DNA of 64,000 nt from an uncultured Prevotellaceae bacterium (GCA_902790625.1 CADASP010000010.1:62001-126000); one strand, 5' to 3'. Shown: positions 18,301 through 28,471, counted from the stretch's first letter. Made by a program: numbers and translations. Notes: a model not told the origin generated them from the letters alone.

Positions 18301-18753
18301 ATGAAGCGATTCCTTATCATGATGGCATTATTGCTGACCGCCTGCCTGGCGCAGGCGCAGACGGGGCTGAAGATAAACGAACTCTTCCAAGGGCGCATCA
18401 TCCCGCAGGAGCGGATGATTGAGACCCGCGTGAGGGGAAAGACATTGCAGAAGTACCAGCTCACCTACTACCGCAGTCTGCGCATGAACGTCAGTAGTGA
18501 GGAAAACAAGCTGCTGGGCCAGCTCTTGGACCAGGACGTGAAAAACTGCATCGACATGCGCTCCTACCGTGAGAACCCCCACAGCTGGAAAACCTACACC
18601 TGCAAGATGCAGATGCCCTCAAGCGGCGGCAAGAACCGTTACCTCTGCTTTCAGGAGCAGTGGGACAGCCGACATGACCAGTGGGAGGTGACTGTCATTT
18701 ATATGGAGGGCACCGTGGGCAGCCTTGAACAATTAGAAGAACTATTAAAATAA
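18301..18753 (+). CDS. Small secreted protein of ECF operon (DUF6108-like)
   Basis: A 150-aa protein with a signal peptide (LIMMALLLTACLAQAQ). The mature part has charged segments (RGKTLQKYQLTYYRSLRMNV) and no catalytic motif that I recognise. From memory it resembles the Bacteroidales DUF6108 family; I could not check this. It sits 18 bp downstream of the anti-sigma candidate and 8 bp upstream of the next secreted protein, so it belongs to the same regulon. Confidence 0.75.
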   Translation: MKRFLIMMALLLTACLAQAQTGLKINELFQGRIIPQERMIETRVRGKTLQKYQLTYYRSLRMNVSSEENKLLGQLLDQDVKNCIDMRSYRENPHSWKTYTCKMQMPSSGGKNRYLCFQEQWDSRHDQWEVTVIYMEGTVGSLEQLEELLK

Positions 18754-18761
18754 AAACGATT

Positions 18762-19646
18762 ATGAACCGCATCATTTTATCATTTATCCTTTTTCCTTTA
18801 TCCATTAGCCCCGCAGGGGCGCAAACCGACACCCTCGTCATCAACCATCCCCGCCGCGTCACCGTCATCAGCAACGACTCGCTGCAGCGCGTCATCGTCA
18901 ATGGCAAGCAGGGCGACGACGACTTCGTCTATCATAACACCATCCGACTGGTGGATGCCAACTACGAGAGCCATACCAGCATCAGCCGCGACCACTGGGA
19001 ACTTATCCCCTCGGTGAAGCTCGGCAGGAGAACCGACGACGATGGCAACGACCACACGCCCTACTACAACGTGTTGACGGCCCACCTCGGCGTGGGATTC
19101 ACGGCACCCACACATGCCGACGACCGCCTGGACTTCAGCACATTCAAGTCGTGGGAGTTCTTCGCCACCGTTGCGCAGTGGGACCATTATGTTGACCGCC
19201 ACCATCGCAACTGCATCTCCTTCGGCCTCGGCATCGACTGGAAGAACTACCGCATCACCGACGACCAGCTCTTCACCAAGGCTCCCGACGGCAACGTCAC
19301 CGTGGAGCGCTTCCCTCTGGAGTACGAGCCGAAGTTCTCGCGCATCAAGGTGTTCTCGCTGACCGCCACCCTGCGCTATCAGCACAACTTCGGCAACGGT
19401 TTCTCCATCGGCCTGGGGCCAGTTGTCAACTTCAACACCTATGCCTCAATCAAGACGCGCTACAAGTTCCTGGGCGACAAGGTGAAACACATCGAAAAGA
19501 ACATCCGCCAGCGTCCCATCACCATCGACTGGATGCTGAACATGAGCGTGGCCGACTTCCCCTTCTATGTGAAATATAGCAACGACGATGTGCTGAAGGA
19601 CGGCGGCATCAAGTTCCGCTCGCTATCCTTCGGGCTGTATCTGTAG
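18762..19646 (+). CDS. Secreted or outer-membrane hypothetical protein of ECF operon
   Basis: A 294-aa protein with a signal peptide (LSFILFPLSISPAGAQ). The mature region has alternating hydrophobic strands ending in aromatic or hydrophobic residues (VLTAHLGVGFTAPTHADDRL, SFGLGIDWKNY, GNGFSIGLGPVVNFN, FRSLSFGLYL at the C-terminus), which suggests an outer-membrane beta-barrel. It is the last gene of the second ECF operon and is followed by a strong stem-loop. No named family was recognised. Confidence 0.75.
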   Translation: MNRIILSFILFPLSISPAGAQTDTLVINHPRRVTVISNDSLQRVIVNGKQGDDDFVYHNTIRLVDANYESHTSISRDHWELIPSVKLGRRTDDDGNDHTPYYNVLTAHLGVGFTAPTHADDRLDFSTFKSWEFFATVAQWDHYVDRHHRNCISFGLGIDWKNYRITDDQLFTKAPDGNVTVERFPLEYEPKFSRIKVFSLTATLRYQHNFGNGFSIGLGPVVNFNTYASIKTRYKFLGDKVKHIEKNIRQRPITIDWMLNMSVADFPFYVKYSNDDVLKDGGIKFRSLSFGLYL

Positions 19647-19651
19647 AAGCC

Positions 19652-19725
19652 GAGGACACGAGAGGAAGCAAGAGGACATAGAGCTTGAAATGTCTCTGTG
19701 TCCTCTTGCTTCCTCTCGTGTCCTC
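19652..19725. terminator. Perfect 27-bp inverted repeat between convergent genes
   Basis: Arms 19652-19678 and 19699-19725 are exact complements with a 20-nt loop. It lies between the end of the ECF operon and the end of the hybrid sensor gene, so it can terminate both strands. The arms are purine-rich on one side (GAGGACACGAGAGGAAGC). Confidence 0.75.
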
Positions 19726-19734
19726 TCTGCCCCC

Positions 19735-22700
19735 CTACGATCGCTTCTCGTGCTCGCGCATGTAGTCACGAGGGGTCATGCCGTAGAATTTCTTGAAGAT
19801 GGTGCTGAAGCTGGTGGCGTTGGCAAAGCCGCAGGCATACATCACCTCGGTGACGTTCATGCTCTGCGTGGCCAGCAGGGTGGCGGCGCGCTTCAGGCGC
19901 AGGTTGCGGATGAAGTCGTGGGGCGTCTGCCCTGTGAGTTCCTTCATCTTGCGGTGCAGGTGAACGCGGCTGATGCCCACCTCGTCGGCAATCATGTCAA
20001 CGTTCAGCTCGCTGTCGTCGAGATGCTTGTTCACCGTGGCCATCAGGCGGTCCAGCAGTTTCTCGTCGGGCGACTTGGGCACCTGCACATCGTCAATCAG
20101 TTTCTCCAGTTGGTCGCTTCTCGAGTATTTGATTCGCATGAGTTGGTGGGCGTTGATGAGGTTGAGCACGGTGCGGCGAAGGATGTCGATGTTGAAGGGC
20201 TTGGCCATGTATACGTCGGCACCGGTCTCCAGACCTTCCAGCTTGTCCTCGTCGCGGTTCTTGGCCGTGAGAAGAATGATGGGGATGAAATTGGTCGACG
20301 CATTGCTCTTCAGACGTGTGCAGAGGGTGTAACCGTCCATTTCGGGCATCATGATGTCGCTGATGATGAGGTCGGGATGCGAACGATAAACCTCGCCCAA
20401 GGCCTCGCGGCCATTGTTGCAAGCATGCACATCGTAGTGGGTGCCCAGCTCGGCGGTCAGAAACTGGCGTATTTCATCGTCGTCCTCGGCAATCACTATC
20501 ACCTTGCGCTCGTTGGTGCCCCGTTGTGGTGAGTCCTTGCCGTTGTTCTCTTGCTCGTATTTCAGCAGTTCCTGTTCGTTCTCAATGGCCTCTTGCTCAG
20601 CGATGGCTTCGCTCTGGGGCTGTTCCGTCTCGGTGGTCATCTCCTCGGGTTTCAGGTGGGCGTTGCCCAATGGCAGCACCACGGTAAACTGGCACCCCTG
20701 TTCCAGGTTCTGTGCGCTGATGGTGCCATGGTGCAGCTCCACGAGGGCACGGGTGAGGTCGAGGCCGATGCCCGTGCCCACATTGCGGTCGTTCACCTTC
20801 GACGGACTCTGGTAGAAACGCTCAAAAATGCGTTCCAGCTTGTCTTCGGGTATCTTCTCGCCGTCGTCGCTGATGATGATGCGGGCATGGCTCTCGTCGT
20901 GGTCGATGCCGATGTTGACGTGGCCGCCAGCAGGGGTGAACTTGAAGGCGTTGCTGAGCAGGTTGACGATGACCTTGTCGAAGTGCTGGCGGTCGATCCA
21001 CACATGAAGCTGCTCGCAGTCGTGGGTGAACTGCAGCGACAGATGGCGGGCGGCTGCCTGGTGCTTGAAGAGCGAGTGGACATCGTTGACGAAGGCCACG
21101 AGGTCGGTCTCGGCCATGCGCATCTGCATCTGCCCTTTGTCAATCTTCCGCAAGTCCATCATCTGGTTGATGAGGGCCAAGATGCGGTTGGCATTGCGCT
21201 GCATCGTCTCGTAGGTGCTGCGGCGCTGTGGGTCGCTTTCGTTCTTGAGGAGCGACATCAAGGGGGTGGCGATGAGCGTCATGGGGGTGCGTATCTCATG
21301 ACTGATGTTCATGAAGAAGCGCAGCTTGGCATCGGCCATTTCCTCGGCGTGGATATGCTCCTGCAGCCTCAGCCGTTCCTGCTCCTTGCGGCGGCGGTCG
21401 TAGCGGAACACGGCCACCACGCCCAATAGGGCGAGGGCATAGAAGATGTAGGCCCAGGTGGAGCGATACCACGGTGCGCCGATGTGAACGGTGAAGGTGC
21501 GCTCGCTCACGGTGGGCGTGCCCCAGCGCTCGGCCTTCACGCGGAAGCGGTAGGTGCCGGGCGACATGTGCGAGAGCGACAGCATGTTGGTGCCCTGTTG
21601 CAGTCGGTTGAAAGGCTCGCCGTTGATACTATATAAATAAGTGGTGTGCTCGGGGTTGTCGAAGGTGAGTGTTGAGAGCTGTACGGCAATGCTGTTGTCC
21701 TGATAACTCAGATGGAAGTGGTTGCTGGCGATGATGGTGGTGTCAACCACGGGCCTGCCGCCGCTCAGGGTGGCACGGTTCACCGGCTGTCCGTTGATGA
21801 AGAATCCGGTGAGCTGCACTTGTGCACGCCACTCCGAATGCTCGATGCTGGCGGGATTGAACCAAGTGAGACCGCCGGTGCCGCCCATGATGATGGTGCC
21901 GTCGGGGGTTTGGCACGAAGAGTTGTCGCCAAACTCATTGCTCTGTAGCCCATCGTCGACGTAGTAGTTTTGGATGGCATCGCTTGATGGGTTCAGGCAG
22001 CACAGACCGTGGTTGGTGCCTATCCACAAGCGTCCTTGGGTGTCGGGCTCTATCGACGCGACGCCGTTGTCGCACAGCCCCTGCTCGCGGGTGTAGCGCT
22101 TCAGCTCGTTGCCTGCAGTGTCGAGGCACCACAGGCCTTGGTTGGAACCCACCCACAGGCGGTCGCCCACTTGTCGCACGAAGCGCACAGGCGTGCCATA
22201 GTACAGGCTGTTGCCACCGAAGGCGTTGGTCCAGCTGCCACTGGCAATGTCGAGGCAGCACAGGCCCATGGATGTCGACACGTAGAGGCGCTGCTCGTCG
22301 GGCGAGAGTGCCAGCTGCGACACATAGTCGTTGGCGATGCTGTTCACCTGTCGGTTCGAGGGCGCCAGTGGGTCGGCGGCGTATTTCTTGATGTTGCCAT
22401 CGGCAAGGTTCATGCACAGCACGCCGTGCTTCATCGTGGCCATCCACATCTTGCCGTGGGAGTCTATTTGTATGTCCATCACGATGAGATGGTCGTCGGC
22501 AGGGTAGGGCTGGCGATGGTATTCCATGGTGGTGGGGTCGATCCATCCGAATCCTTCTTGATACGAGCCCACCCAGATGCGCCCATTGGCATCCTCGGCT
22601 ATCGCCATCACCACCGATGGGTAGCCTTGTCGCAGGTGGCGTGCTTCTTGGCGGTTGGGGCTGACGCAGTAGAGTCCGTCCTTGTCGGTGCCCACCCATG

Positions 22701-23745
22701 TGCGTCCCTGCCTGTCGAAAAATGAGCAGATGATGAAGGCGTTGCCGATGATGTTTTGCGGCCCCAGCCGGTGGCCGGTGTAGTGGAATCCGTGCTGGAT
22801 GATGGGCTGCTTGTAGATGCCTTTCTGCATCATGCCTATCCACAGGTTGCCGTTTTGGTCCTCGGTGAGCGATGCCACCTTGCTTTTGGCCAGGTCTACT
22901 TCGAGGCTGAAGAATGGGTTGTCGGTGAGCTGGCGAGTCTCGGGAGCATAGATGGCCAGTCCTTCGCCATCATAACCTATATATATATGTCCGTCGTGCC
23001 CGCAATAGAGTGCCGACACCGCCTTGCTGCCCGTGGCCTCGATGTGCTCAAAGCTGTTTCCCTGCTGTTGGTAGACGCCGGCGTTCGACGTTCCCACGTA
23101 GATGCGCCCCTCCTTGTCTTCGCACAGGCCGTAGAGGTCGTTGCGCATGGTCAGGTAGTGTGTGGCTCTCTCTCCGTCGAAGCACACCAGACCGTGGCGG
23201 TCGGTGGTCATCCACAGCCGGCCCTGGCTGTCCTCCAGCATCGAGTTCACCGTGTGCAGGGCCGAGAGCATGCCGCCTATCTGTCGTGCCGTCTGCGGGT
23301 TCTCAAAGCGCATCACGCCCAGTCCGCTGGTGCCGGCTATCAGGTCGCCGTTGCGCCGTTGCAGCAAGCAGGTGGCATAGCAATAGCTGGGTTCGCCCTG
23401 CAGGTTGAGCATCGACACGTCGTGAAACCTGCTGCCGTCCCACGACTGCAGGGCGCCATACATGCCAAAGTAGAAACGGCCCGTGGAGTCCTGCACCATG
23501 CAGTTCACATAGTTGCTGGTCAGCGTGCTGTCGGCATCATTCTGGTTGTTGAATTCCCGGAATTGGTAGCCGTCGTAGCGGTTGATGCCGTCGCGAGTGG
23601 TAATCCACAGGAATCCCTCACGGTCGACATATACTTGCGTGACGAAGCTGCTCGACAGTTGGTCGTTATTGAAGAATTTGCCCGTTTGTGCGTTTGCTGT
23701 GATATGGCACAGTAAAGCAATCATCACAGGCAGCAGTTTGTTCAT
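19735..23745 (-). CDS. Hybrid two-component system sensor (HTCS) with AraC output
   Basis: A ~1336-aa one-protein signalling system that senses oligosaccharides in the periplasm and regulates transcription. The ATG at 23745 was chosen over one 24 bp upstream because it puts the signal peptide (LLPVMIALLCHITANAQ) at the N-terminus. In order: beta-propeller repeats (DREGFLWITTRDGINRYDG, many GxLWIGT-type units) to ~690, a Y_Y_Y domain to ~755, a membrane helix at ~762-782 (YIFYALALLGVVAVF), HisKA with FFMNISHEIRTPMTL (His ~812), HATPase (NLLSNAFKFTP, GTGIGLDL), a receiver at ~1075-1195 (AEDDDEIRQF, LIISDIMMPEMDG), and an AraC HTH at the C-terminus. It diverges from the secreted carbohydrate-active genes at 23.9-28.4 kb, its likely targets. 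Confidence 0.96.
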   Translation of the reverse strand: MNKLLPVMIALLCHITANAQTGKFFNNDQLSSSFVTQVYVDREGFLWITTRDGINRYDGYQFREFNNQNDADSTLTSNYVNCMVQDSTGRFYFGMYGALQSWDGSRFHDVSMLNLQGEPSYCYATCLLQRRNGDLIAGTSGLGVMRFENPQTARQIGGMLSALHTVNSMLEDSQGRLWMTTDRHGLVCFDGERATHYLTMRNDLYGLCEDKEGRIYVGTSNAGVYQQQGNSFEHIEATGSKAVSALYCGHDGHIYIGYDGEGLAIYAPETRQLTDNPFFSLEVDLAKSKVASLTEDQNGNLWIGMMQKGIYKQPIIQHGFHYTGHRLGPQNIIGNAFIICSFFDRQGRTWVGTDKDGLYCVSPNRQEARHLRQGYPSVVMAIAEDANGRIWVGSYQEGFGWIDPTTMEYHRQPYPADDHLIVMDIQIDSHGKMWMATMKHGVLCMNLADGNIKKYAADPLAPSNRQVNSIANDYVSQLALSPDEQRLYVSTSMGLCCLDIASGSWTNAFGGNSLYYGTPVRFVRQVGDRLWVGSNQGLWCLDTAGNELKRYTREQGLCDNGVASIEPDTQGRLWIGTNHGLCCLNPSSDAIQNYYVDDGLQSNEFGDNSSCQTPDGTIIMGGTGGLTWFNPASIEHSEWRAQVQLTGFFINGQPVNRATLSGGRPVVDTTIIASNHFHLSYQDNSIAVQLSTLTFDNPEHTTYLYSINGEPFNRLQQGTNMLSLSHMSPGTYRFRVKAERWGTPTVSERTFTVHIGAPWYRSTWAYIFYALALLGVVAVFRYDRRRKEQERLRLQEHIHAEEMADAKLRFFMNISHEIRTPMTLIATPLMSLLKNESDPQRRSTYETMQRNANRILALINQMMDLRKIDKGQMQMRMAETDLVAFVNDVHSLFKHQAAARHLSLQFTHDCEQLHVWIDRQHFDKVIVNLLSNAFKFTPAGGHVNIGIDHDESHARIIISDDGEKIPEDKLERIFERFYQSPSKVNDRNVGTGIGLDLTRALVELHHGTISAQNLEQGCQFTVVLPLGNAHLKPEEMTTETEQPQSEAIAEQEAIENEQELLKYEQENNGKDSPQRGTNERKVIVIAEDDDEIRQFLTAELGTHYDVHACNNGREALGEVYRSHPDLIISDIMMPEMDGYTLCTRLKSNASTNFIPIILLTAKNRDEDKLEGLETGADVYMAKPFNIDILRRTVLNLINAHQLMRIKYSRSDQLEKLIDDVQVPKSPDEKLLDRLMATVNKHLDDSELNVDMIADEVGISRVHLHRKMKELTGQTPHDFIRNLRLKRAATLLATQSMNVTEVMYACGFANATSFSTIFKKFYGMTPRDYMREHEKRS

Positions 23746-23777
23746 TTGTAAGTTTATTTTGTGTAACATTTTGCATG

Positions 23778-23808
23778 CAAAGTTACTGTTTTTTTATCGT
23801 TCCGCAAA
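23778..23808 (-). promoter_or_regulatory. Promoter of the hybrid sensor gene
   Basis: On the minus strand TTTG (23808-23805), a 19-nt spacer and TAACTTTG (23785-23778) match the Bacteroidota consensus. It lies about 33 bp upstream of the chosen start. Confidence 0.7.
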
Positions 23809-23922
23809 GATTTGTTACATAAAAAAAAGTTTGTGTGACTTGAAAAGAACCGTTTTCGCCCATTTTTACATAATTTTGCAGCCAAATATTGCGATTTTAT
23901 TAACAATTAAAACCAAATCATT

Positions 23923-25806
23923 ATGAAAAAATTCTTTACGCTTATTGCAGCTGCATTGTTGAGCAGCGGTGCTTTTGCACAGAGTGAGTGGCAGAATCTG
24001 GTCGTTAATGGCGACATGGAGGGCGAGGCCGATCCCATGTGGAGCAGCTTCTGGTGCCACGACTGGCGCGAGGGTGTCACTTTTGACGAGGCATCGGAGC
24101 AGCGCTATGATGACAAAGGCCAGTTCCAAGGTTTTGCCGAGATTGTAGTAGACCCGGCTGACCCCAACAACCATTGTGCTCGTGTGATTGTGCGTAGTGA
24201 GGCAGAGGCTGACGAGGCAGGCAACAAGGTTTGTCCTAACAACTCGACCAGTCTCGCTTCATGGGACTGCCAATTCTTTATTTATGCCAATGAGGAGATT
24301 CCCGAAGGCAAGGAATTGCGCATGAAACTAAAGGTGAAGGCCGAAAAGTCGGGTATGTTTGAGACGCAGGCTCACTGGAAGCCGGGCGACTACAACTATT
24401 ATCAACTGTTTGGCAACTGCAATTACGGTACTGAGTGGACTACGATTGAGGTCGACGCTACGGTGGATGCCAACCATACACAGTCGGCTAATGGCAAAAT
24501 CTTCCAGTCAGTGGCTTTCAACCTCTCTACTATGACTGATGGCAACGTCATCTATTTCGACGATGTGAAACTGGAGATGCGCGAACCGAAGGGACCCGAG
24601 GATTTCGACCGTTGGTTCAACATGTTGCGCCATGGTACCGAGTCTGCCGATAAGGTGAACAACTACACCACCTTTACTGGGCGTGATGGTGCTACGGGAA
24701 AGGACATTCAAGCCCGTGTTGTCATGGATCCTGTCGACGGTGAGTCTGCATTGAACGTCACGGCTATTTGCTATAATGCCTTTGAAGACAAACCACAACT
24801 GGATGATGAGGGCAATCCCGTTCTTGACGAGAATGGAGAACCCGCCATTGACCACTTGAAGTATCATATCTTTGAGAATGGTGATACCTGTAAGATGCAA
24901 AATGGCGGCTACGGCATTGACGACTGGCAGACCCAGTTCTTCGTTACTGTTCCTCATAAGTTCATCCCCAACTCGCAGTATCGTCTGGTGATGTGGTATC
25001 GCGCCGATCATGAAGCTGACATCGACACTCAGCTGCACAACATGCCGGGTGATTATGTTCACTATGAAGCTATCGGTGCACTGCATTGTACTCCCGAGTG
25101 GCAGCAAATTGTAGTGGAGGAAGCCATGAGGAGCCAAGGCAAGGGTTGCCAGACCATCGCCTTCAACTGCAACAAGAATAAGGATGAGCTTGTCAACTAC
25201 TATTTCCGCTTCGATGAGTTCTCGTTCAACATGGCTGAAGTATCCGACGCTGAGCGCACATTAGGTAAGGAAGACATCCTCTTGCCTGTTCCTGAACCAG
25301 GAGCTGAGAGCGCCACGGCAACAATTGACTTCACCAACTGCATGAATCTGCTCGAAAGTACCGACTTCGCCAACATACTGGGTGATGATCATCTGAAATT
25401 GCCTGTCAAGTCAGCTACTGAAGATGATGAATACTCGCCTAAGCAGCAGGCTGCAGCAGGTGTCTTCATTGACGATGAAGGTTATTTGGTGGATGATGGA
25501 GCAATATGCATCACTGCCAACGAAGACAGCAAGGACAACAAGGCTGACTACCTCATCGACAACTTTGGCACTGAAAGCTTTGCCGGAAAGAGTATTGAAA
25601 CCAAGATGCTCTTCACCTACAACGACTGGAACTATGTGTTCAACACCAAGCTCATTCCTGCTGCCGATTATGAGAAGATCATGAGCGGTGTGAACAGCGT
25701 CAGCGTGGCTCAGCCCGAAAATGTCATCTACGACCTGCAGGGCCGCCGTGTGAAGGATGCCGTGAAGGGCCTCTACATCGTCAATGGCAAGAAGGTTGTG
25801 AAGTAA
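23923..25806 (+). CDS. Secreted CBM4/9-like protein with T9SS-type C-terminal tail
   Basis: A 627-aa protein with a signal peptide (LIAAALLSSGAFAQ). Two similar modules follow, each with a jelly-roll carbohydrate-binding look: ~22-215 (LVVNGDMEGEADPMW, ending VIYFDDVKLEMRE) and ~220-440 (RVVMDPVDGESALNV, YYFRFDEFSFNMAE). A third region precedes a C-terminal sorting-like tail (VIYDLQGRRV and GLYIVNGKKVVK), typical of Bacteroidota secreted enzymes and possibly routed through the type IX system. No hydrolase motif is seen. A -7 box (TAATTTTG, 23871-23878) lies 45 bp upstream. It neighbours the CE15-GH8 enzyme, so a xylan-binding role is plausible but inferred. Confidence 0.8.
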   Translation: MKKFFTLIAAALLSSGAFAQSEWQNLVVNGDMEGEADPMWSSFWCHDWREGVTFDEASEQRYDDKGQFQGFAEIVVDPADPNNHCARVIVRSEAEADEAGNKVCPNNSTSLASWDCQFFIYANEEIPEGKELRMKLKVKAEKSGMFETQAHWKPGDYNYYQLFGNCNYGTEWTTIEVDATVDANHTQSANGKIFQSVAFNLSTMTDGNVIYFDDVKLEMREPKGPEDFDRWFNMLRHGTESADKVNNYTTFTGRDGATGKDIQARVVMDPVDGESALNVTAICYNAFEDKPQLDDEGNPVLDENGEPAIDHLKYHIFENGDTCKMQNGGYGIDDWQTQFFVTVPHKFIPNSQYRLVMWYRADHEADIDTQLHNMPGDYVHYEAIGALHCTPEWQQIVVEEAMRSQGKGCQTIAFNCNKNKDELVNYYFRFDEFSFNMAEVSDAERTLGKEDILLPVPEPGAESATATIDFTNCMNLLESTDFANILGDDHLKLPVKSATEDDEYSPKQQAAAGVFIDDEGYLVDDGAICITANEDSKDNKADYLIDNFGTESFAGKSIETKMLFTYNDWNYVFNTKLIPAADYEKIMSGVNSVSVAQPENVIYDLQGRRVKDAVKGLYIVNGKKVVK

Positions 25807-25838
25807 GCACATTTAGAAACTACCTTATTCATCTCATG

Positions 25839-25870
25839 AGCGGGGAGCACCAACGCTGGTGTTCCCCGCT
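25839..25870 (+). terminator. Terminator after CBM-like protein
   Basis: A 14-bp stem AGCGGGGAGCACCA / TGGTGTTCCCCGCT with a 4-nt loop, followed by a short T-rich stretch, 33 bp after the stop. Confidence 0.75.
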
Positions 25871-25992
25871 TTGTGCTTATGGGTAAGAGGTGAATTGAAA
25901 CAAACGCTGCAAAAAAGCTACAAAAAGTGAACGGCTTTTCAGTTTTTTTTCGTAATTTTGCAGAAATTATCAATATGTTAAAGACAAACAAC

Positions 25993-28443
25993 ATGAAAAG
26001 ATTATTCAGCCTCCTTGGCGCGATGCTGCTGCTCACTGGCGCAGCAGCCCAGCCCCGTGTCTACGACCAAGAAAACACTGGCGCAAAGTTTGCCTTGAAG
26101 AAATTTGTGAGTCCCGACAAGCTGCCCGTCATCCGCAGTCTGCCCGACGCTTTGGAGGGCGTGAAGGACTTCAGCGACTGGGAGCGCCGCCGCAACGAGA
26201 TTGGCTCGCTCATCCAGCACTACGGCATCGGCACGAAGCCCACTGTGAAACCCAATCAGGTGAAGGCCCGCATGGATGGCGACACGCTGATTGTCGATGT
26301 CACCGTGGGCAAGGAGACGCTCACCCTGAAGTCGCACCTGCAGTATCCCACTACCGGCCAGCCCCCTTACGCCCTGATGATTGGCACCGACATGATTGCG
26401 ATTCCCCGTCAGCTGATGCAGGGGCGCCCCATTGCCACCACCACCTTCCAGTCGGCTCAGGTGAACGACTATAAGCAGTTTGGCCAGCACCACGACCGTG
26501 GTGGCCACCATTTCGACCGTCTCTATCCCAAGCTGAAGGACAATGGTGCCTATAGTGAGTGGGCTTGGGGCATGAGCCGCCTCATCGACGGACTGCAACA
26601 GCTGGGACCCGACGTGACGAAGATCGACACGCGCCGCATCGGTGTCACCGGCTGCTCCTATGCTGGCAAAATGGCCCTCTACTGCGGTGCCTTCGACGAG
26701 CGCATCGCCCTCACCATTGCCCAGGAGCCGGGTGGTGGCGGCGCTGCCGCTTGGCGTGCCAGCCACGAGTCGAAGGAGAACGTGGAAGACCTCGACAAGA
26801 CCGACTACCACTGGTTCCTCGAGAGCCAGCGCGAGCATTTCCACGGCGACAGCGTCTATCGTCTGCCCTACGACCAGCACGAGCTGTGCGCCATGGTGTG
26901 CCCCCGTGCCCTGCTGCTGCTCGGCAACCCCGACTATGTGTGGCTCACCGACCCCGCCATGCAGGTCTCGGCCGATGCTGCAGTGAAGGTGTGGGAGCGC
27001 TTCGGCATTGCCGACCGCTTTGGCTGCGACATCATCGGCGGACACGGCCACTGCCAGCTGCCGCAGGTGCAGTGGCCCTTGGTGCAGGCATATATCGACC
27101 GTTTCCTGCTCGACGGCAAGCCCTGGACGCAGGGTGGCTTCGAGACGGGACGCTATCGCAACCTGTTTGCTGAGGTGGGCTATTCGCGCGAAGAGGTGGA
27201 CCAGAAGTTGCAGGAAGTGTTCAACGATGTGTTCTATGGCCCGAACAAGGTGTATTTCGAAGTGGGCGACAGCATGGCCTACATCAGCGACATCAAGAAC
27301 CACGACGCCCGCACCGAGGGCATGTCGTATGGTCTGATGATTGCCGTGCAGTTCGACAAGAAAGACATCTTCGACCGTCTGTGGCGCTGGAGCCGCAAGT
27401 ATATGCAGCACCAGAGCGGCACGCGCGAGGGCTACTTCGCTTGGAGCTGCCGCACCGACGGCACCCGCAATAGCGACGGTGCTGCCAGCGATGGCGAGCT
27501 CTACTTCATCACATCGCTCCTCTTCGCCAGCAACCGCTGGGGCAATGATACGGGCATCGACTACAAGGCCGAGGCCCAGCGAATCCTGAACTGCACCATG
27601 CCCAAGGAATACACGCCCGAACCCCGTCAGGGCGGTTTCGGCGGTTTTGGCGGCTTTGGCGGAGGCCAGCAGCAACAGCAAGGTCCGCAGCGCATGTTCC
27701 TCATCGACCCTGAGACGAAGCTCATCACCTTCACCCCCGACGGCTTCGGCCAGCGCTATACCGACCCCTCATATCATATTCCGGCTTTCTACGAGGTATG
27801 GGCCAAATGGGCCGATGATGGGCGGAGCGACTACTGGCTCGACTGCGCACGCAAGAGTCGCGAGTTCCTGCACAAGGCCATCAACGACACCACGGGCCTG
27901 AACCCCGACATGTGCAACTACGACGGCTCGCTGATGGCTGGTTTTGGTGGGCGGCGCAATGGAAGCAGCAATTTCCGCTACGACTCTTGGCGCGTGCCCA
28001 TGAACATCGCCCTCGACTATGAGTGGAGCTGTGCCGACCGCGAGTGGCAGCAGCAGTATGGCGAGAAGATTCAGAACTTCCTCTACAGTCAGGGCATCAA
28101 CGACTTTGTCGACCAGTATCGTGTGGATGGCACGCTGCCCGAGGGCAACGAGATCCTGGGTGCTGGCGGCTTCCGCAAGCTGCGCCACAGTATCGGGTTG
28201 GTGGCCACGTCGGCTGCCGCCTCGGTGATGTGCAGTCACGAGAAGAGTCGTGAGTTCATCAACGCCCTGTGGAACGCCAAGCACGTGCCCTTCGACGACG
28301 GCTATTTCGATGCCTACTACGACGGTCTGTTGCGCCTCTTCGCCTTCATGCACCTCAGCGGCAACTACCGCGTGGTCTATCCCGAGGCCAGCGACCCCAA
28401 CCGCCAAGCACCCCGTGGGTTCTTCCCCGGAGGGAGAAGGTGA
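25993..28443 (+). CDS. CE15 glucuronoyl esterase - GH8 xylanase fusion
   Basis: An 816-aa secreted bifunctional enzyme. I chose the ATG at 25993, giving a signal peptide (LFSLLGAMLLLTGAAAQ), over upstream in-frame starts; a -7 box (25953-25960) lies just before. Residues ~25-375 are a CE15 esterase with the nucleophile Ser ~221 in GCSYAGKMAL, QEPGGGGAAAWR, and a His in GGHGHCQLPQ. It should cleave lignin-glucuronoxylan esters. Residues ~380-815 are GH8 of the reducing-end xylose-releasing type (DARTEGMSYGLMIAVQFD, GAASDGELYF). A Gly/Gln-rich insert (GGFGGFGGFGGGQQQQQ) lies at ~546-562 inside the GH8 domain. CE15-GH8 fusions are known in gut Bacteroidota. The neighbouring HTCS supports a xylan role. 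Confidence 0.92.
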   Translation: MKRLFSLLGAMLLLTGAAAQPRVYDQENTGAKFALKKFVSPDKLPVIRSLPDALEGVKDFSDWERRRNEIGSLIQHYGIGTKPTVKPNQVKARMDGDTLIVDVTVGKETLTLKSHLQYPTTGQPPYALMIGTDMIAIPRQLMQGRPIATTTFQSAQVNDYKQFGQHHDRGGHHFDRLYPKLKDNGAYSEWAWGMSRLIDGLQQLGPDVTKIDTRRIGVTGCSYAGKMALYCGAFDERIALTIAQEPGGGGAAAWRASHESKENVEDLDKTDYHWFLESQREHFHGDSVYRLPYDQHELCAMVCPRALLLLGNPDYVWLTDPAMQVSADAAVKVWERFGIADRFGCDIIGGHGHCQLPQVQWPLVQAYIDRFLLDGKPWTQGGFETGRYRNLFAEVGYSREEVDQKLQEVFNDVFYGPNKVYFEVGDSMAYISDIKNHDARTEGMSYGLMIAVQFDKKDIFDRLWRWSRKYMQHQSGTREGYFAWSCRTDGTRNSDGAASDGELYFITSLLFASNRWGNDTGIDYKAEAQRILNCTMPKEYTPEPRQGGFGGFGGFGGGQQQQQGPQRMFLIDPETKLITFTPDGFGQRYTDPSYHIPAFYEVWAKWADDGRSDYWLDCARKSREFLHKAINDTTGLNPDMCNYDGSLMAGFGGRRNGSSNFRYDSWRVPMNIALDYEWSCADREWQQQYGEKIQNFLYSQGINDFVDQYRVDGTLPEGNEILGAGGFRKLRHSIGLVATSAAASVMCSHEKSREFINALWNAKHVPFDDGYFDAYYDGLLRLFAFMHLSGNYRVVYPEASDPNRQAPRGFFPGGRR

Positions 28444-28471
28444 GTGGAAGACCAAGCAGCCCCTCCCCCCG

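Noticed and set aside
26002..27681. 559-codon minus-strand frame opposite CE15-GH8
   Set aside because: Antisense shadow in GC-rich DNA; no start signal or motif.
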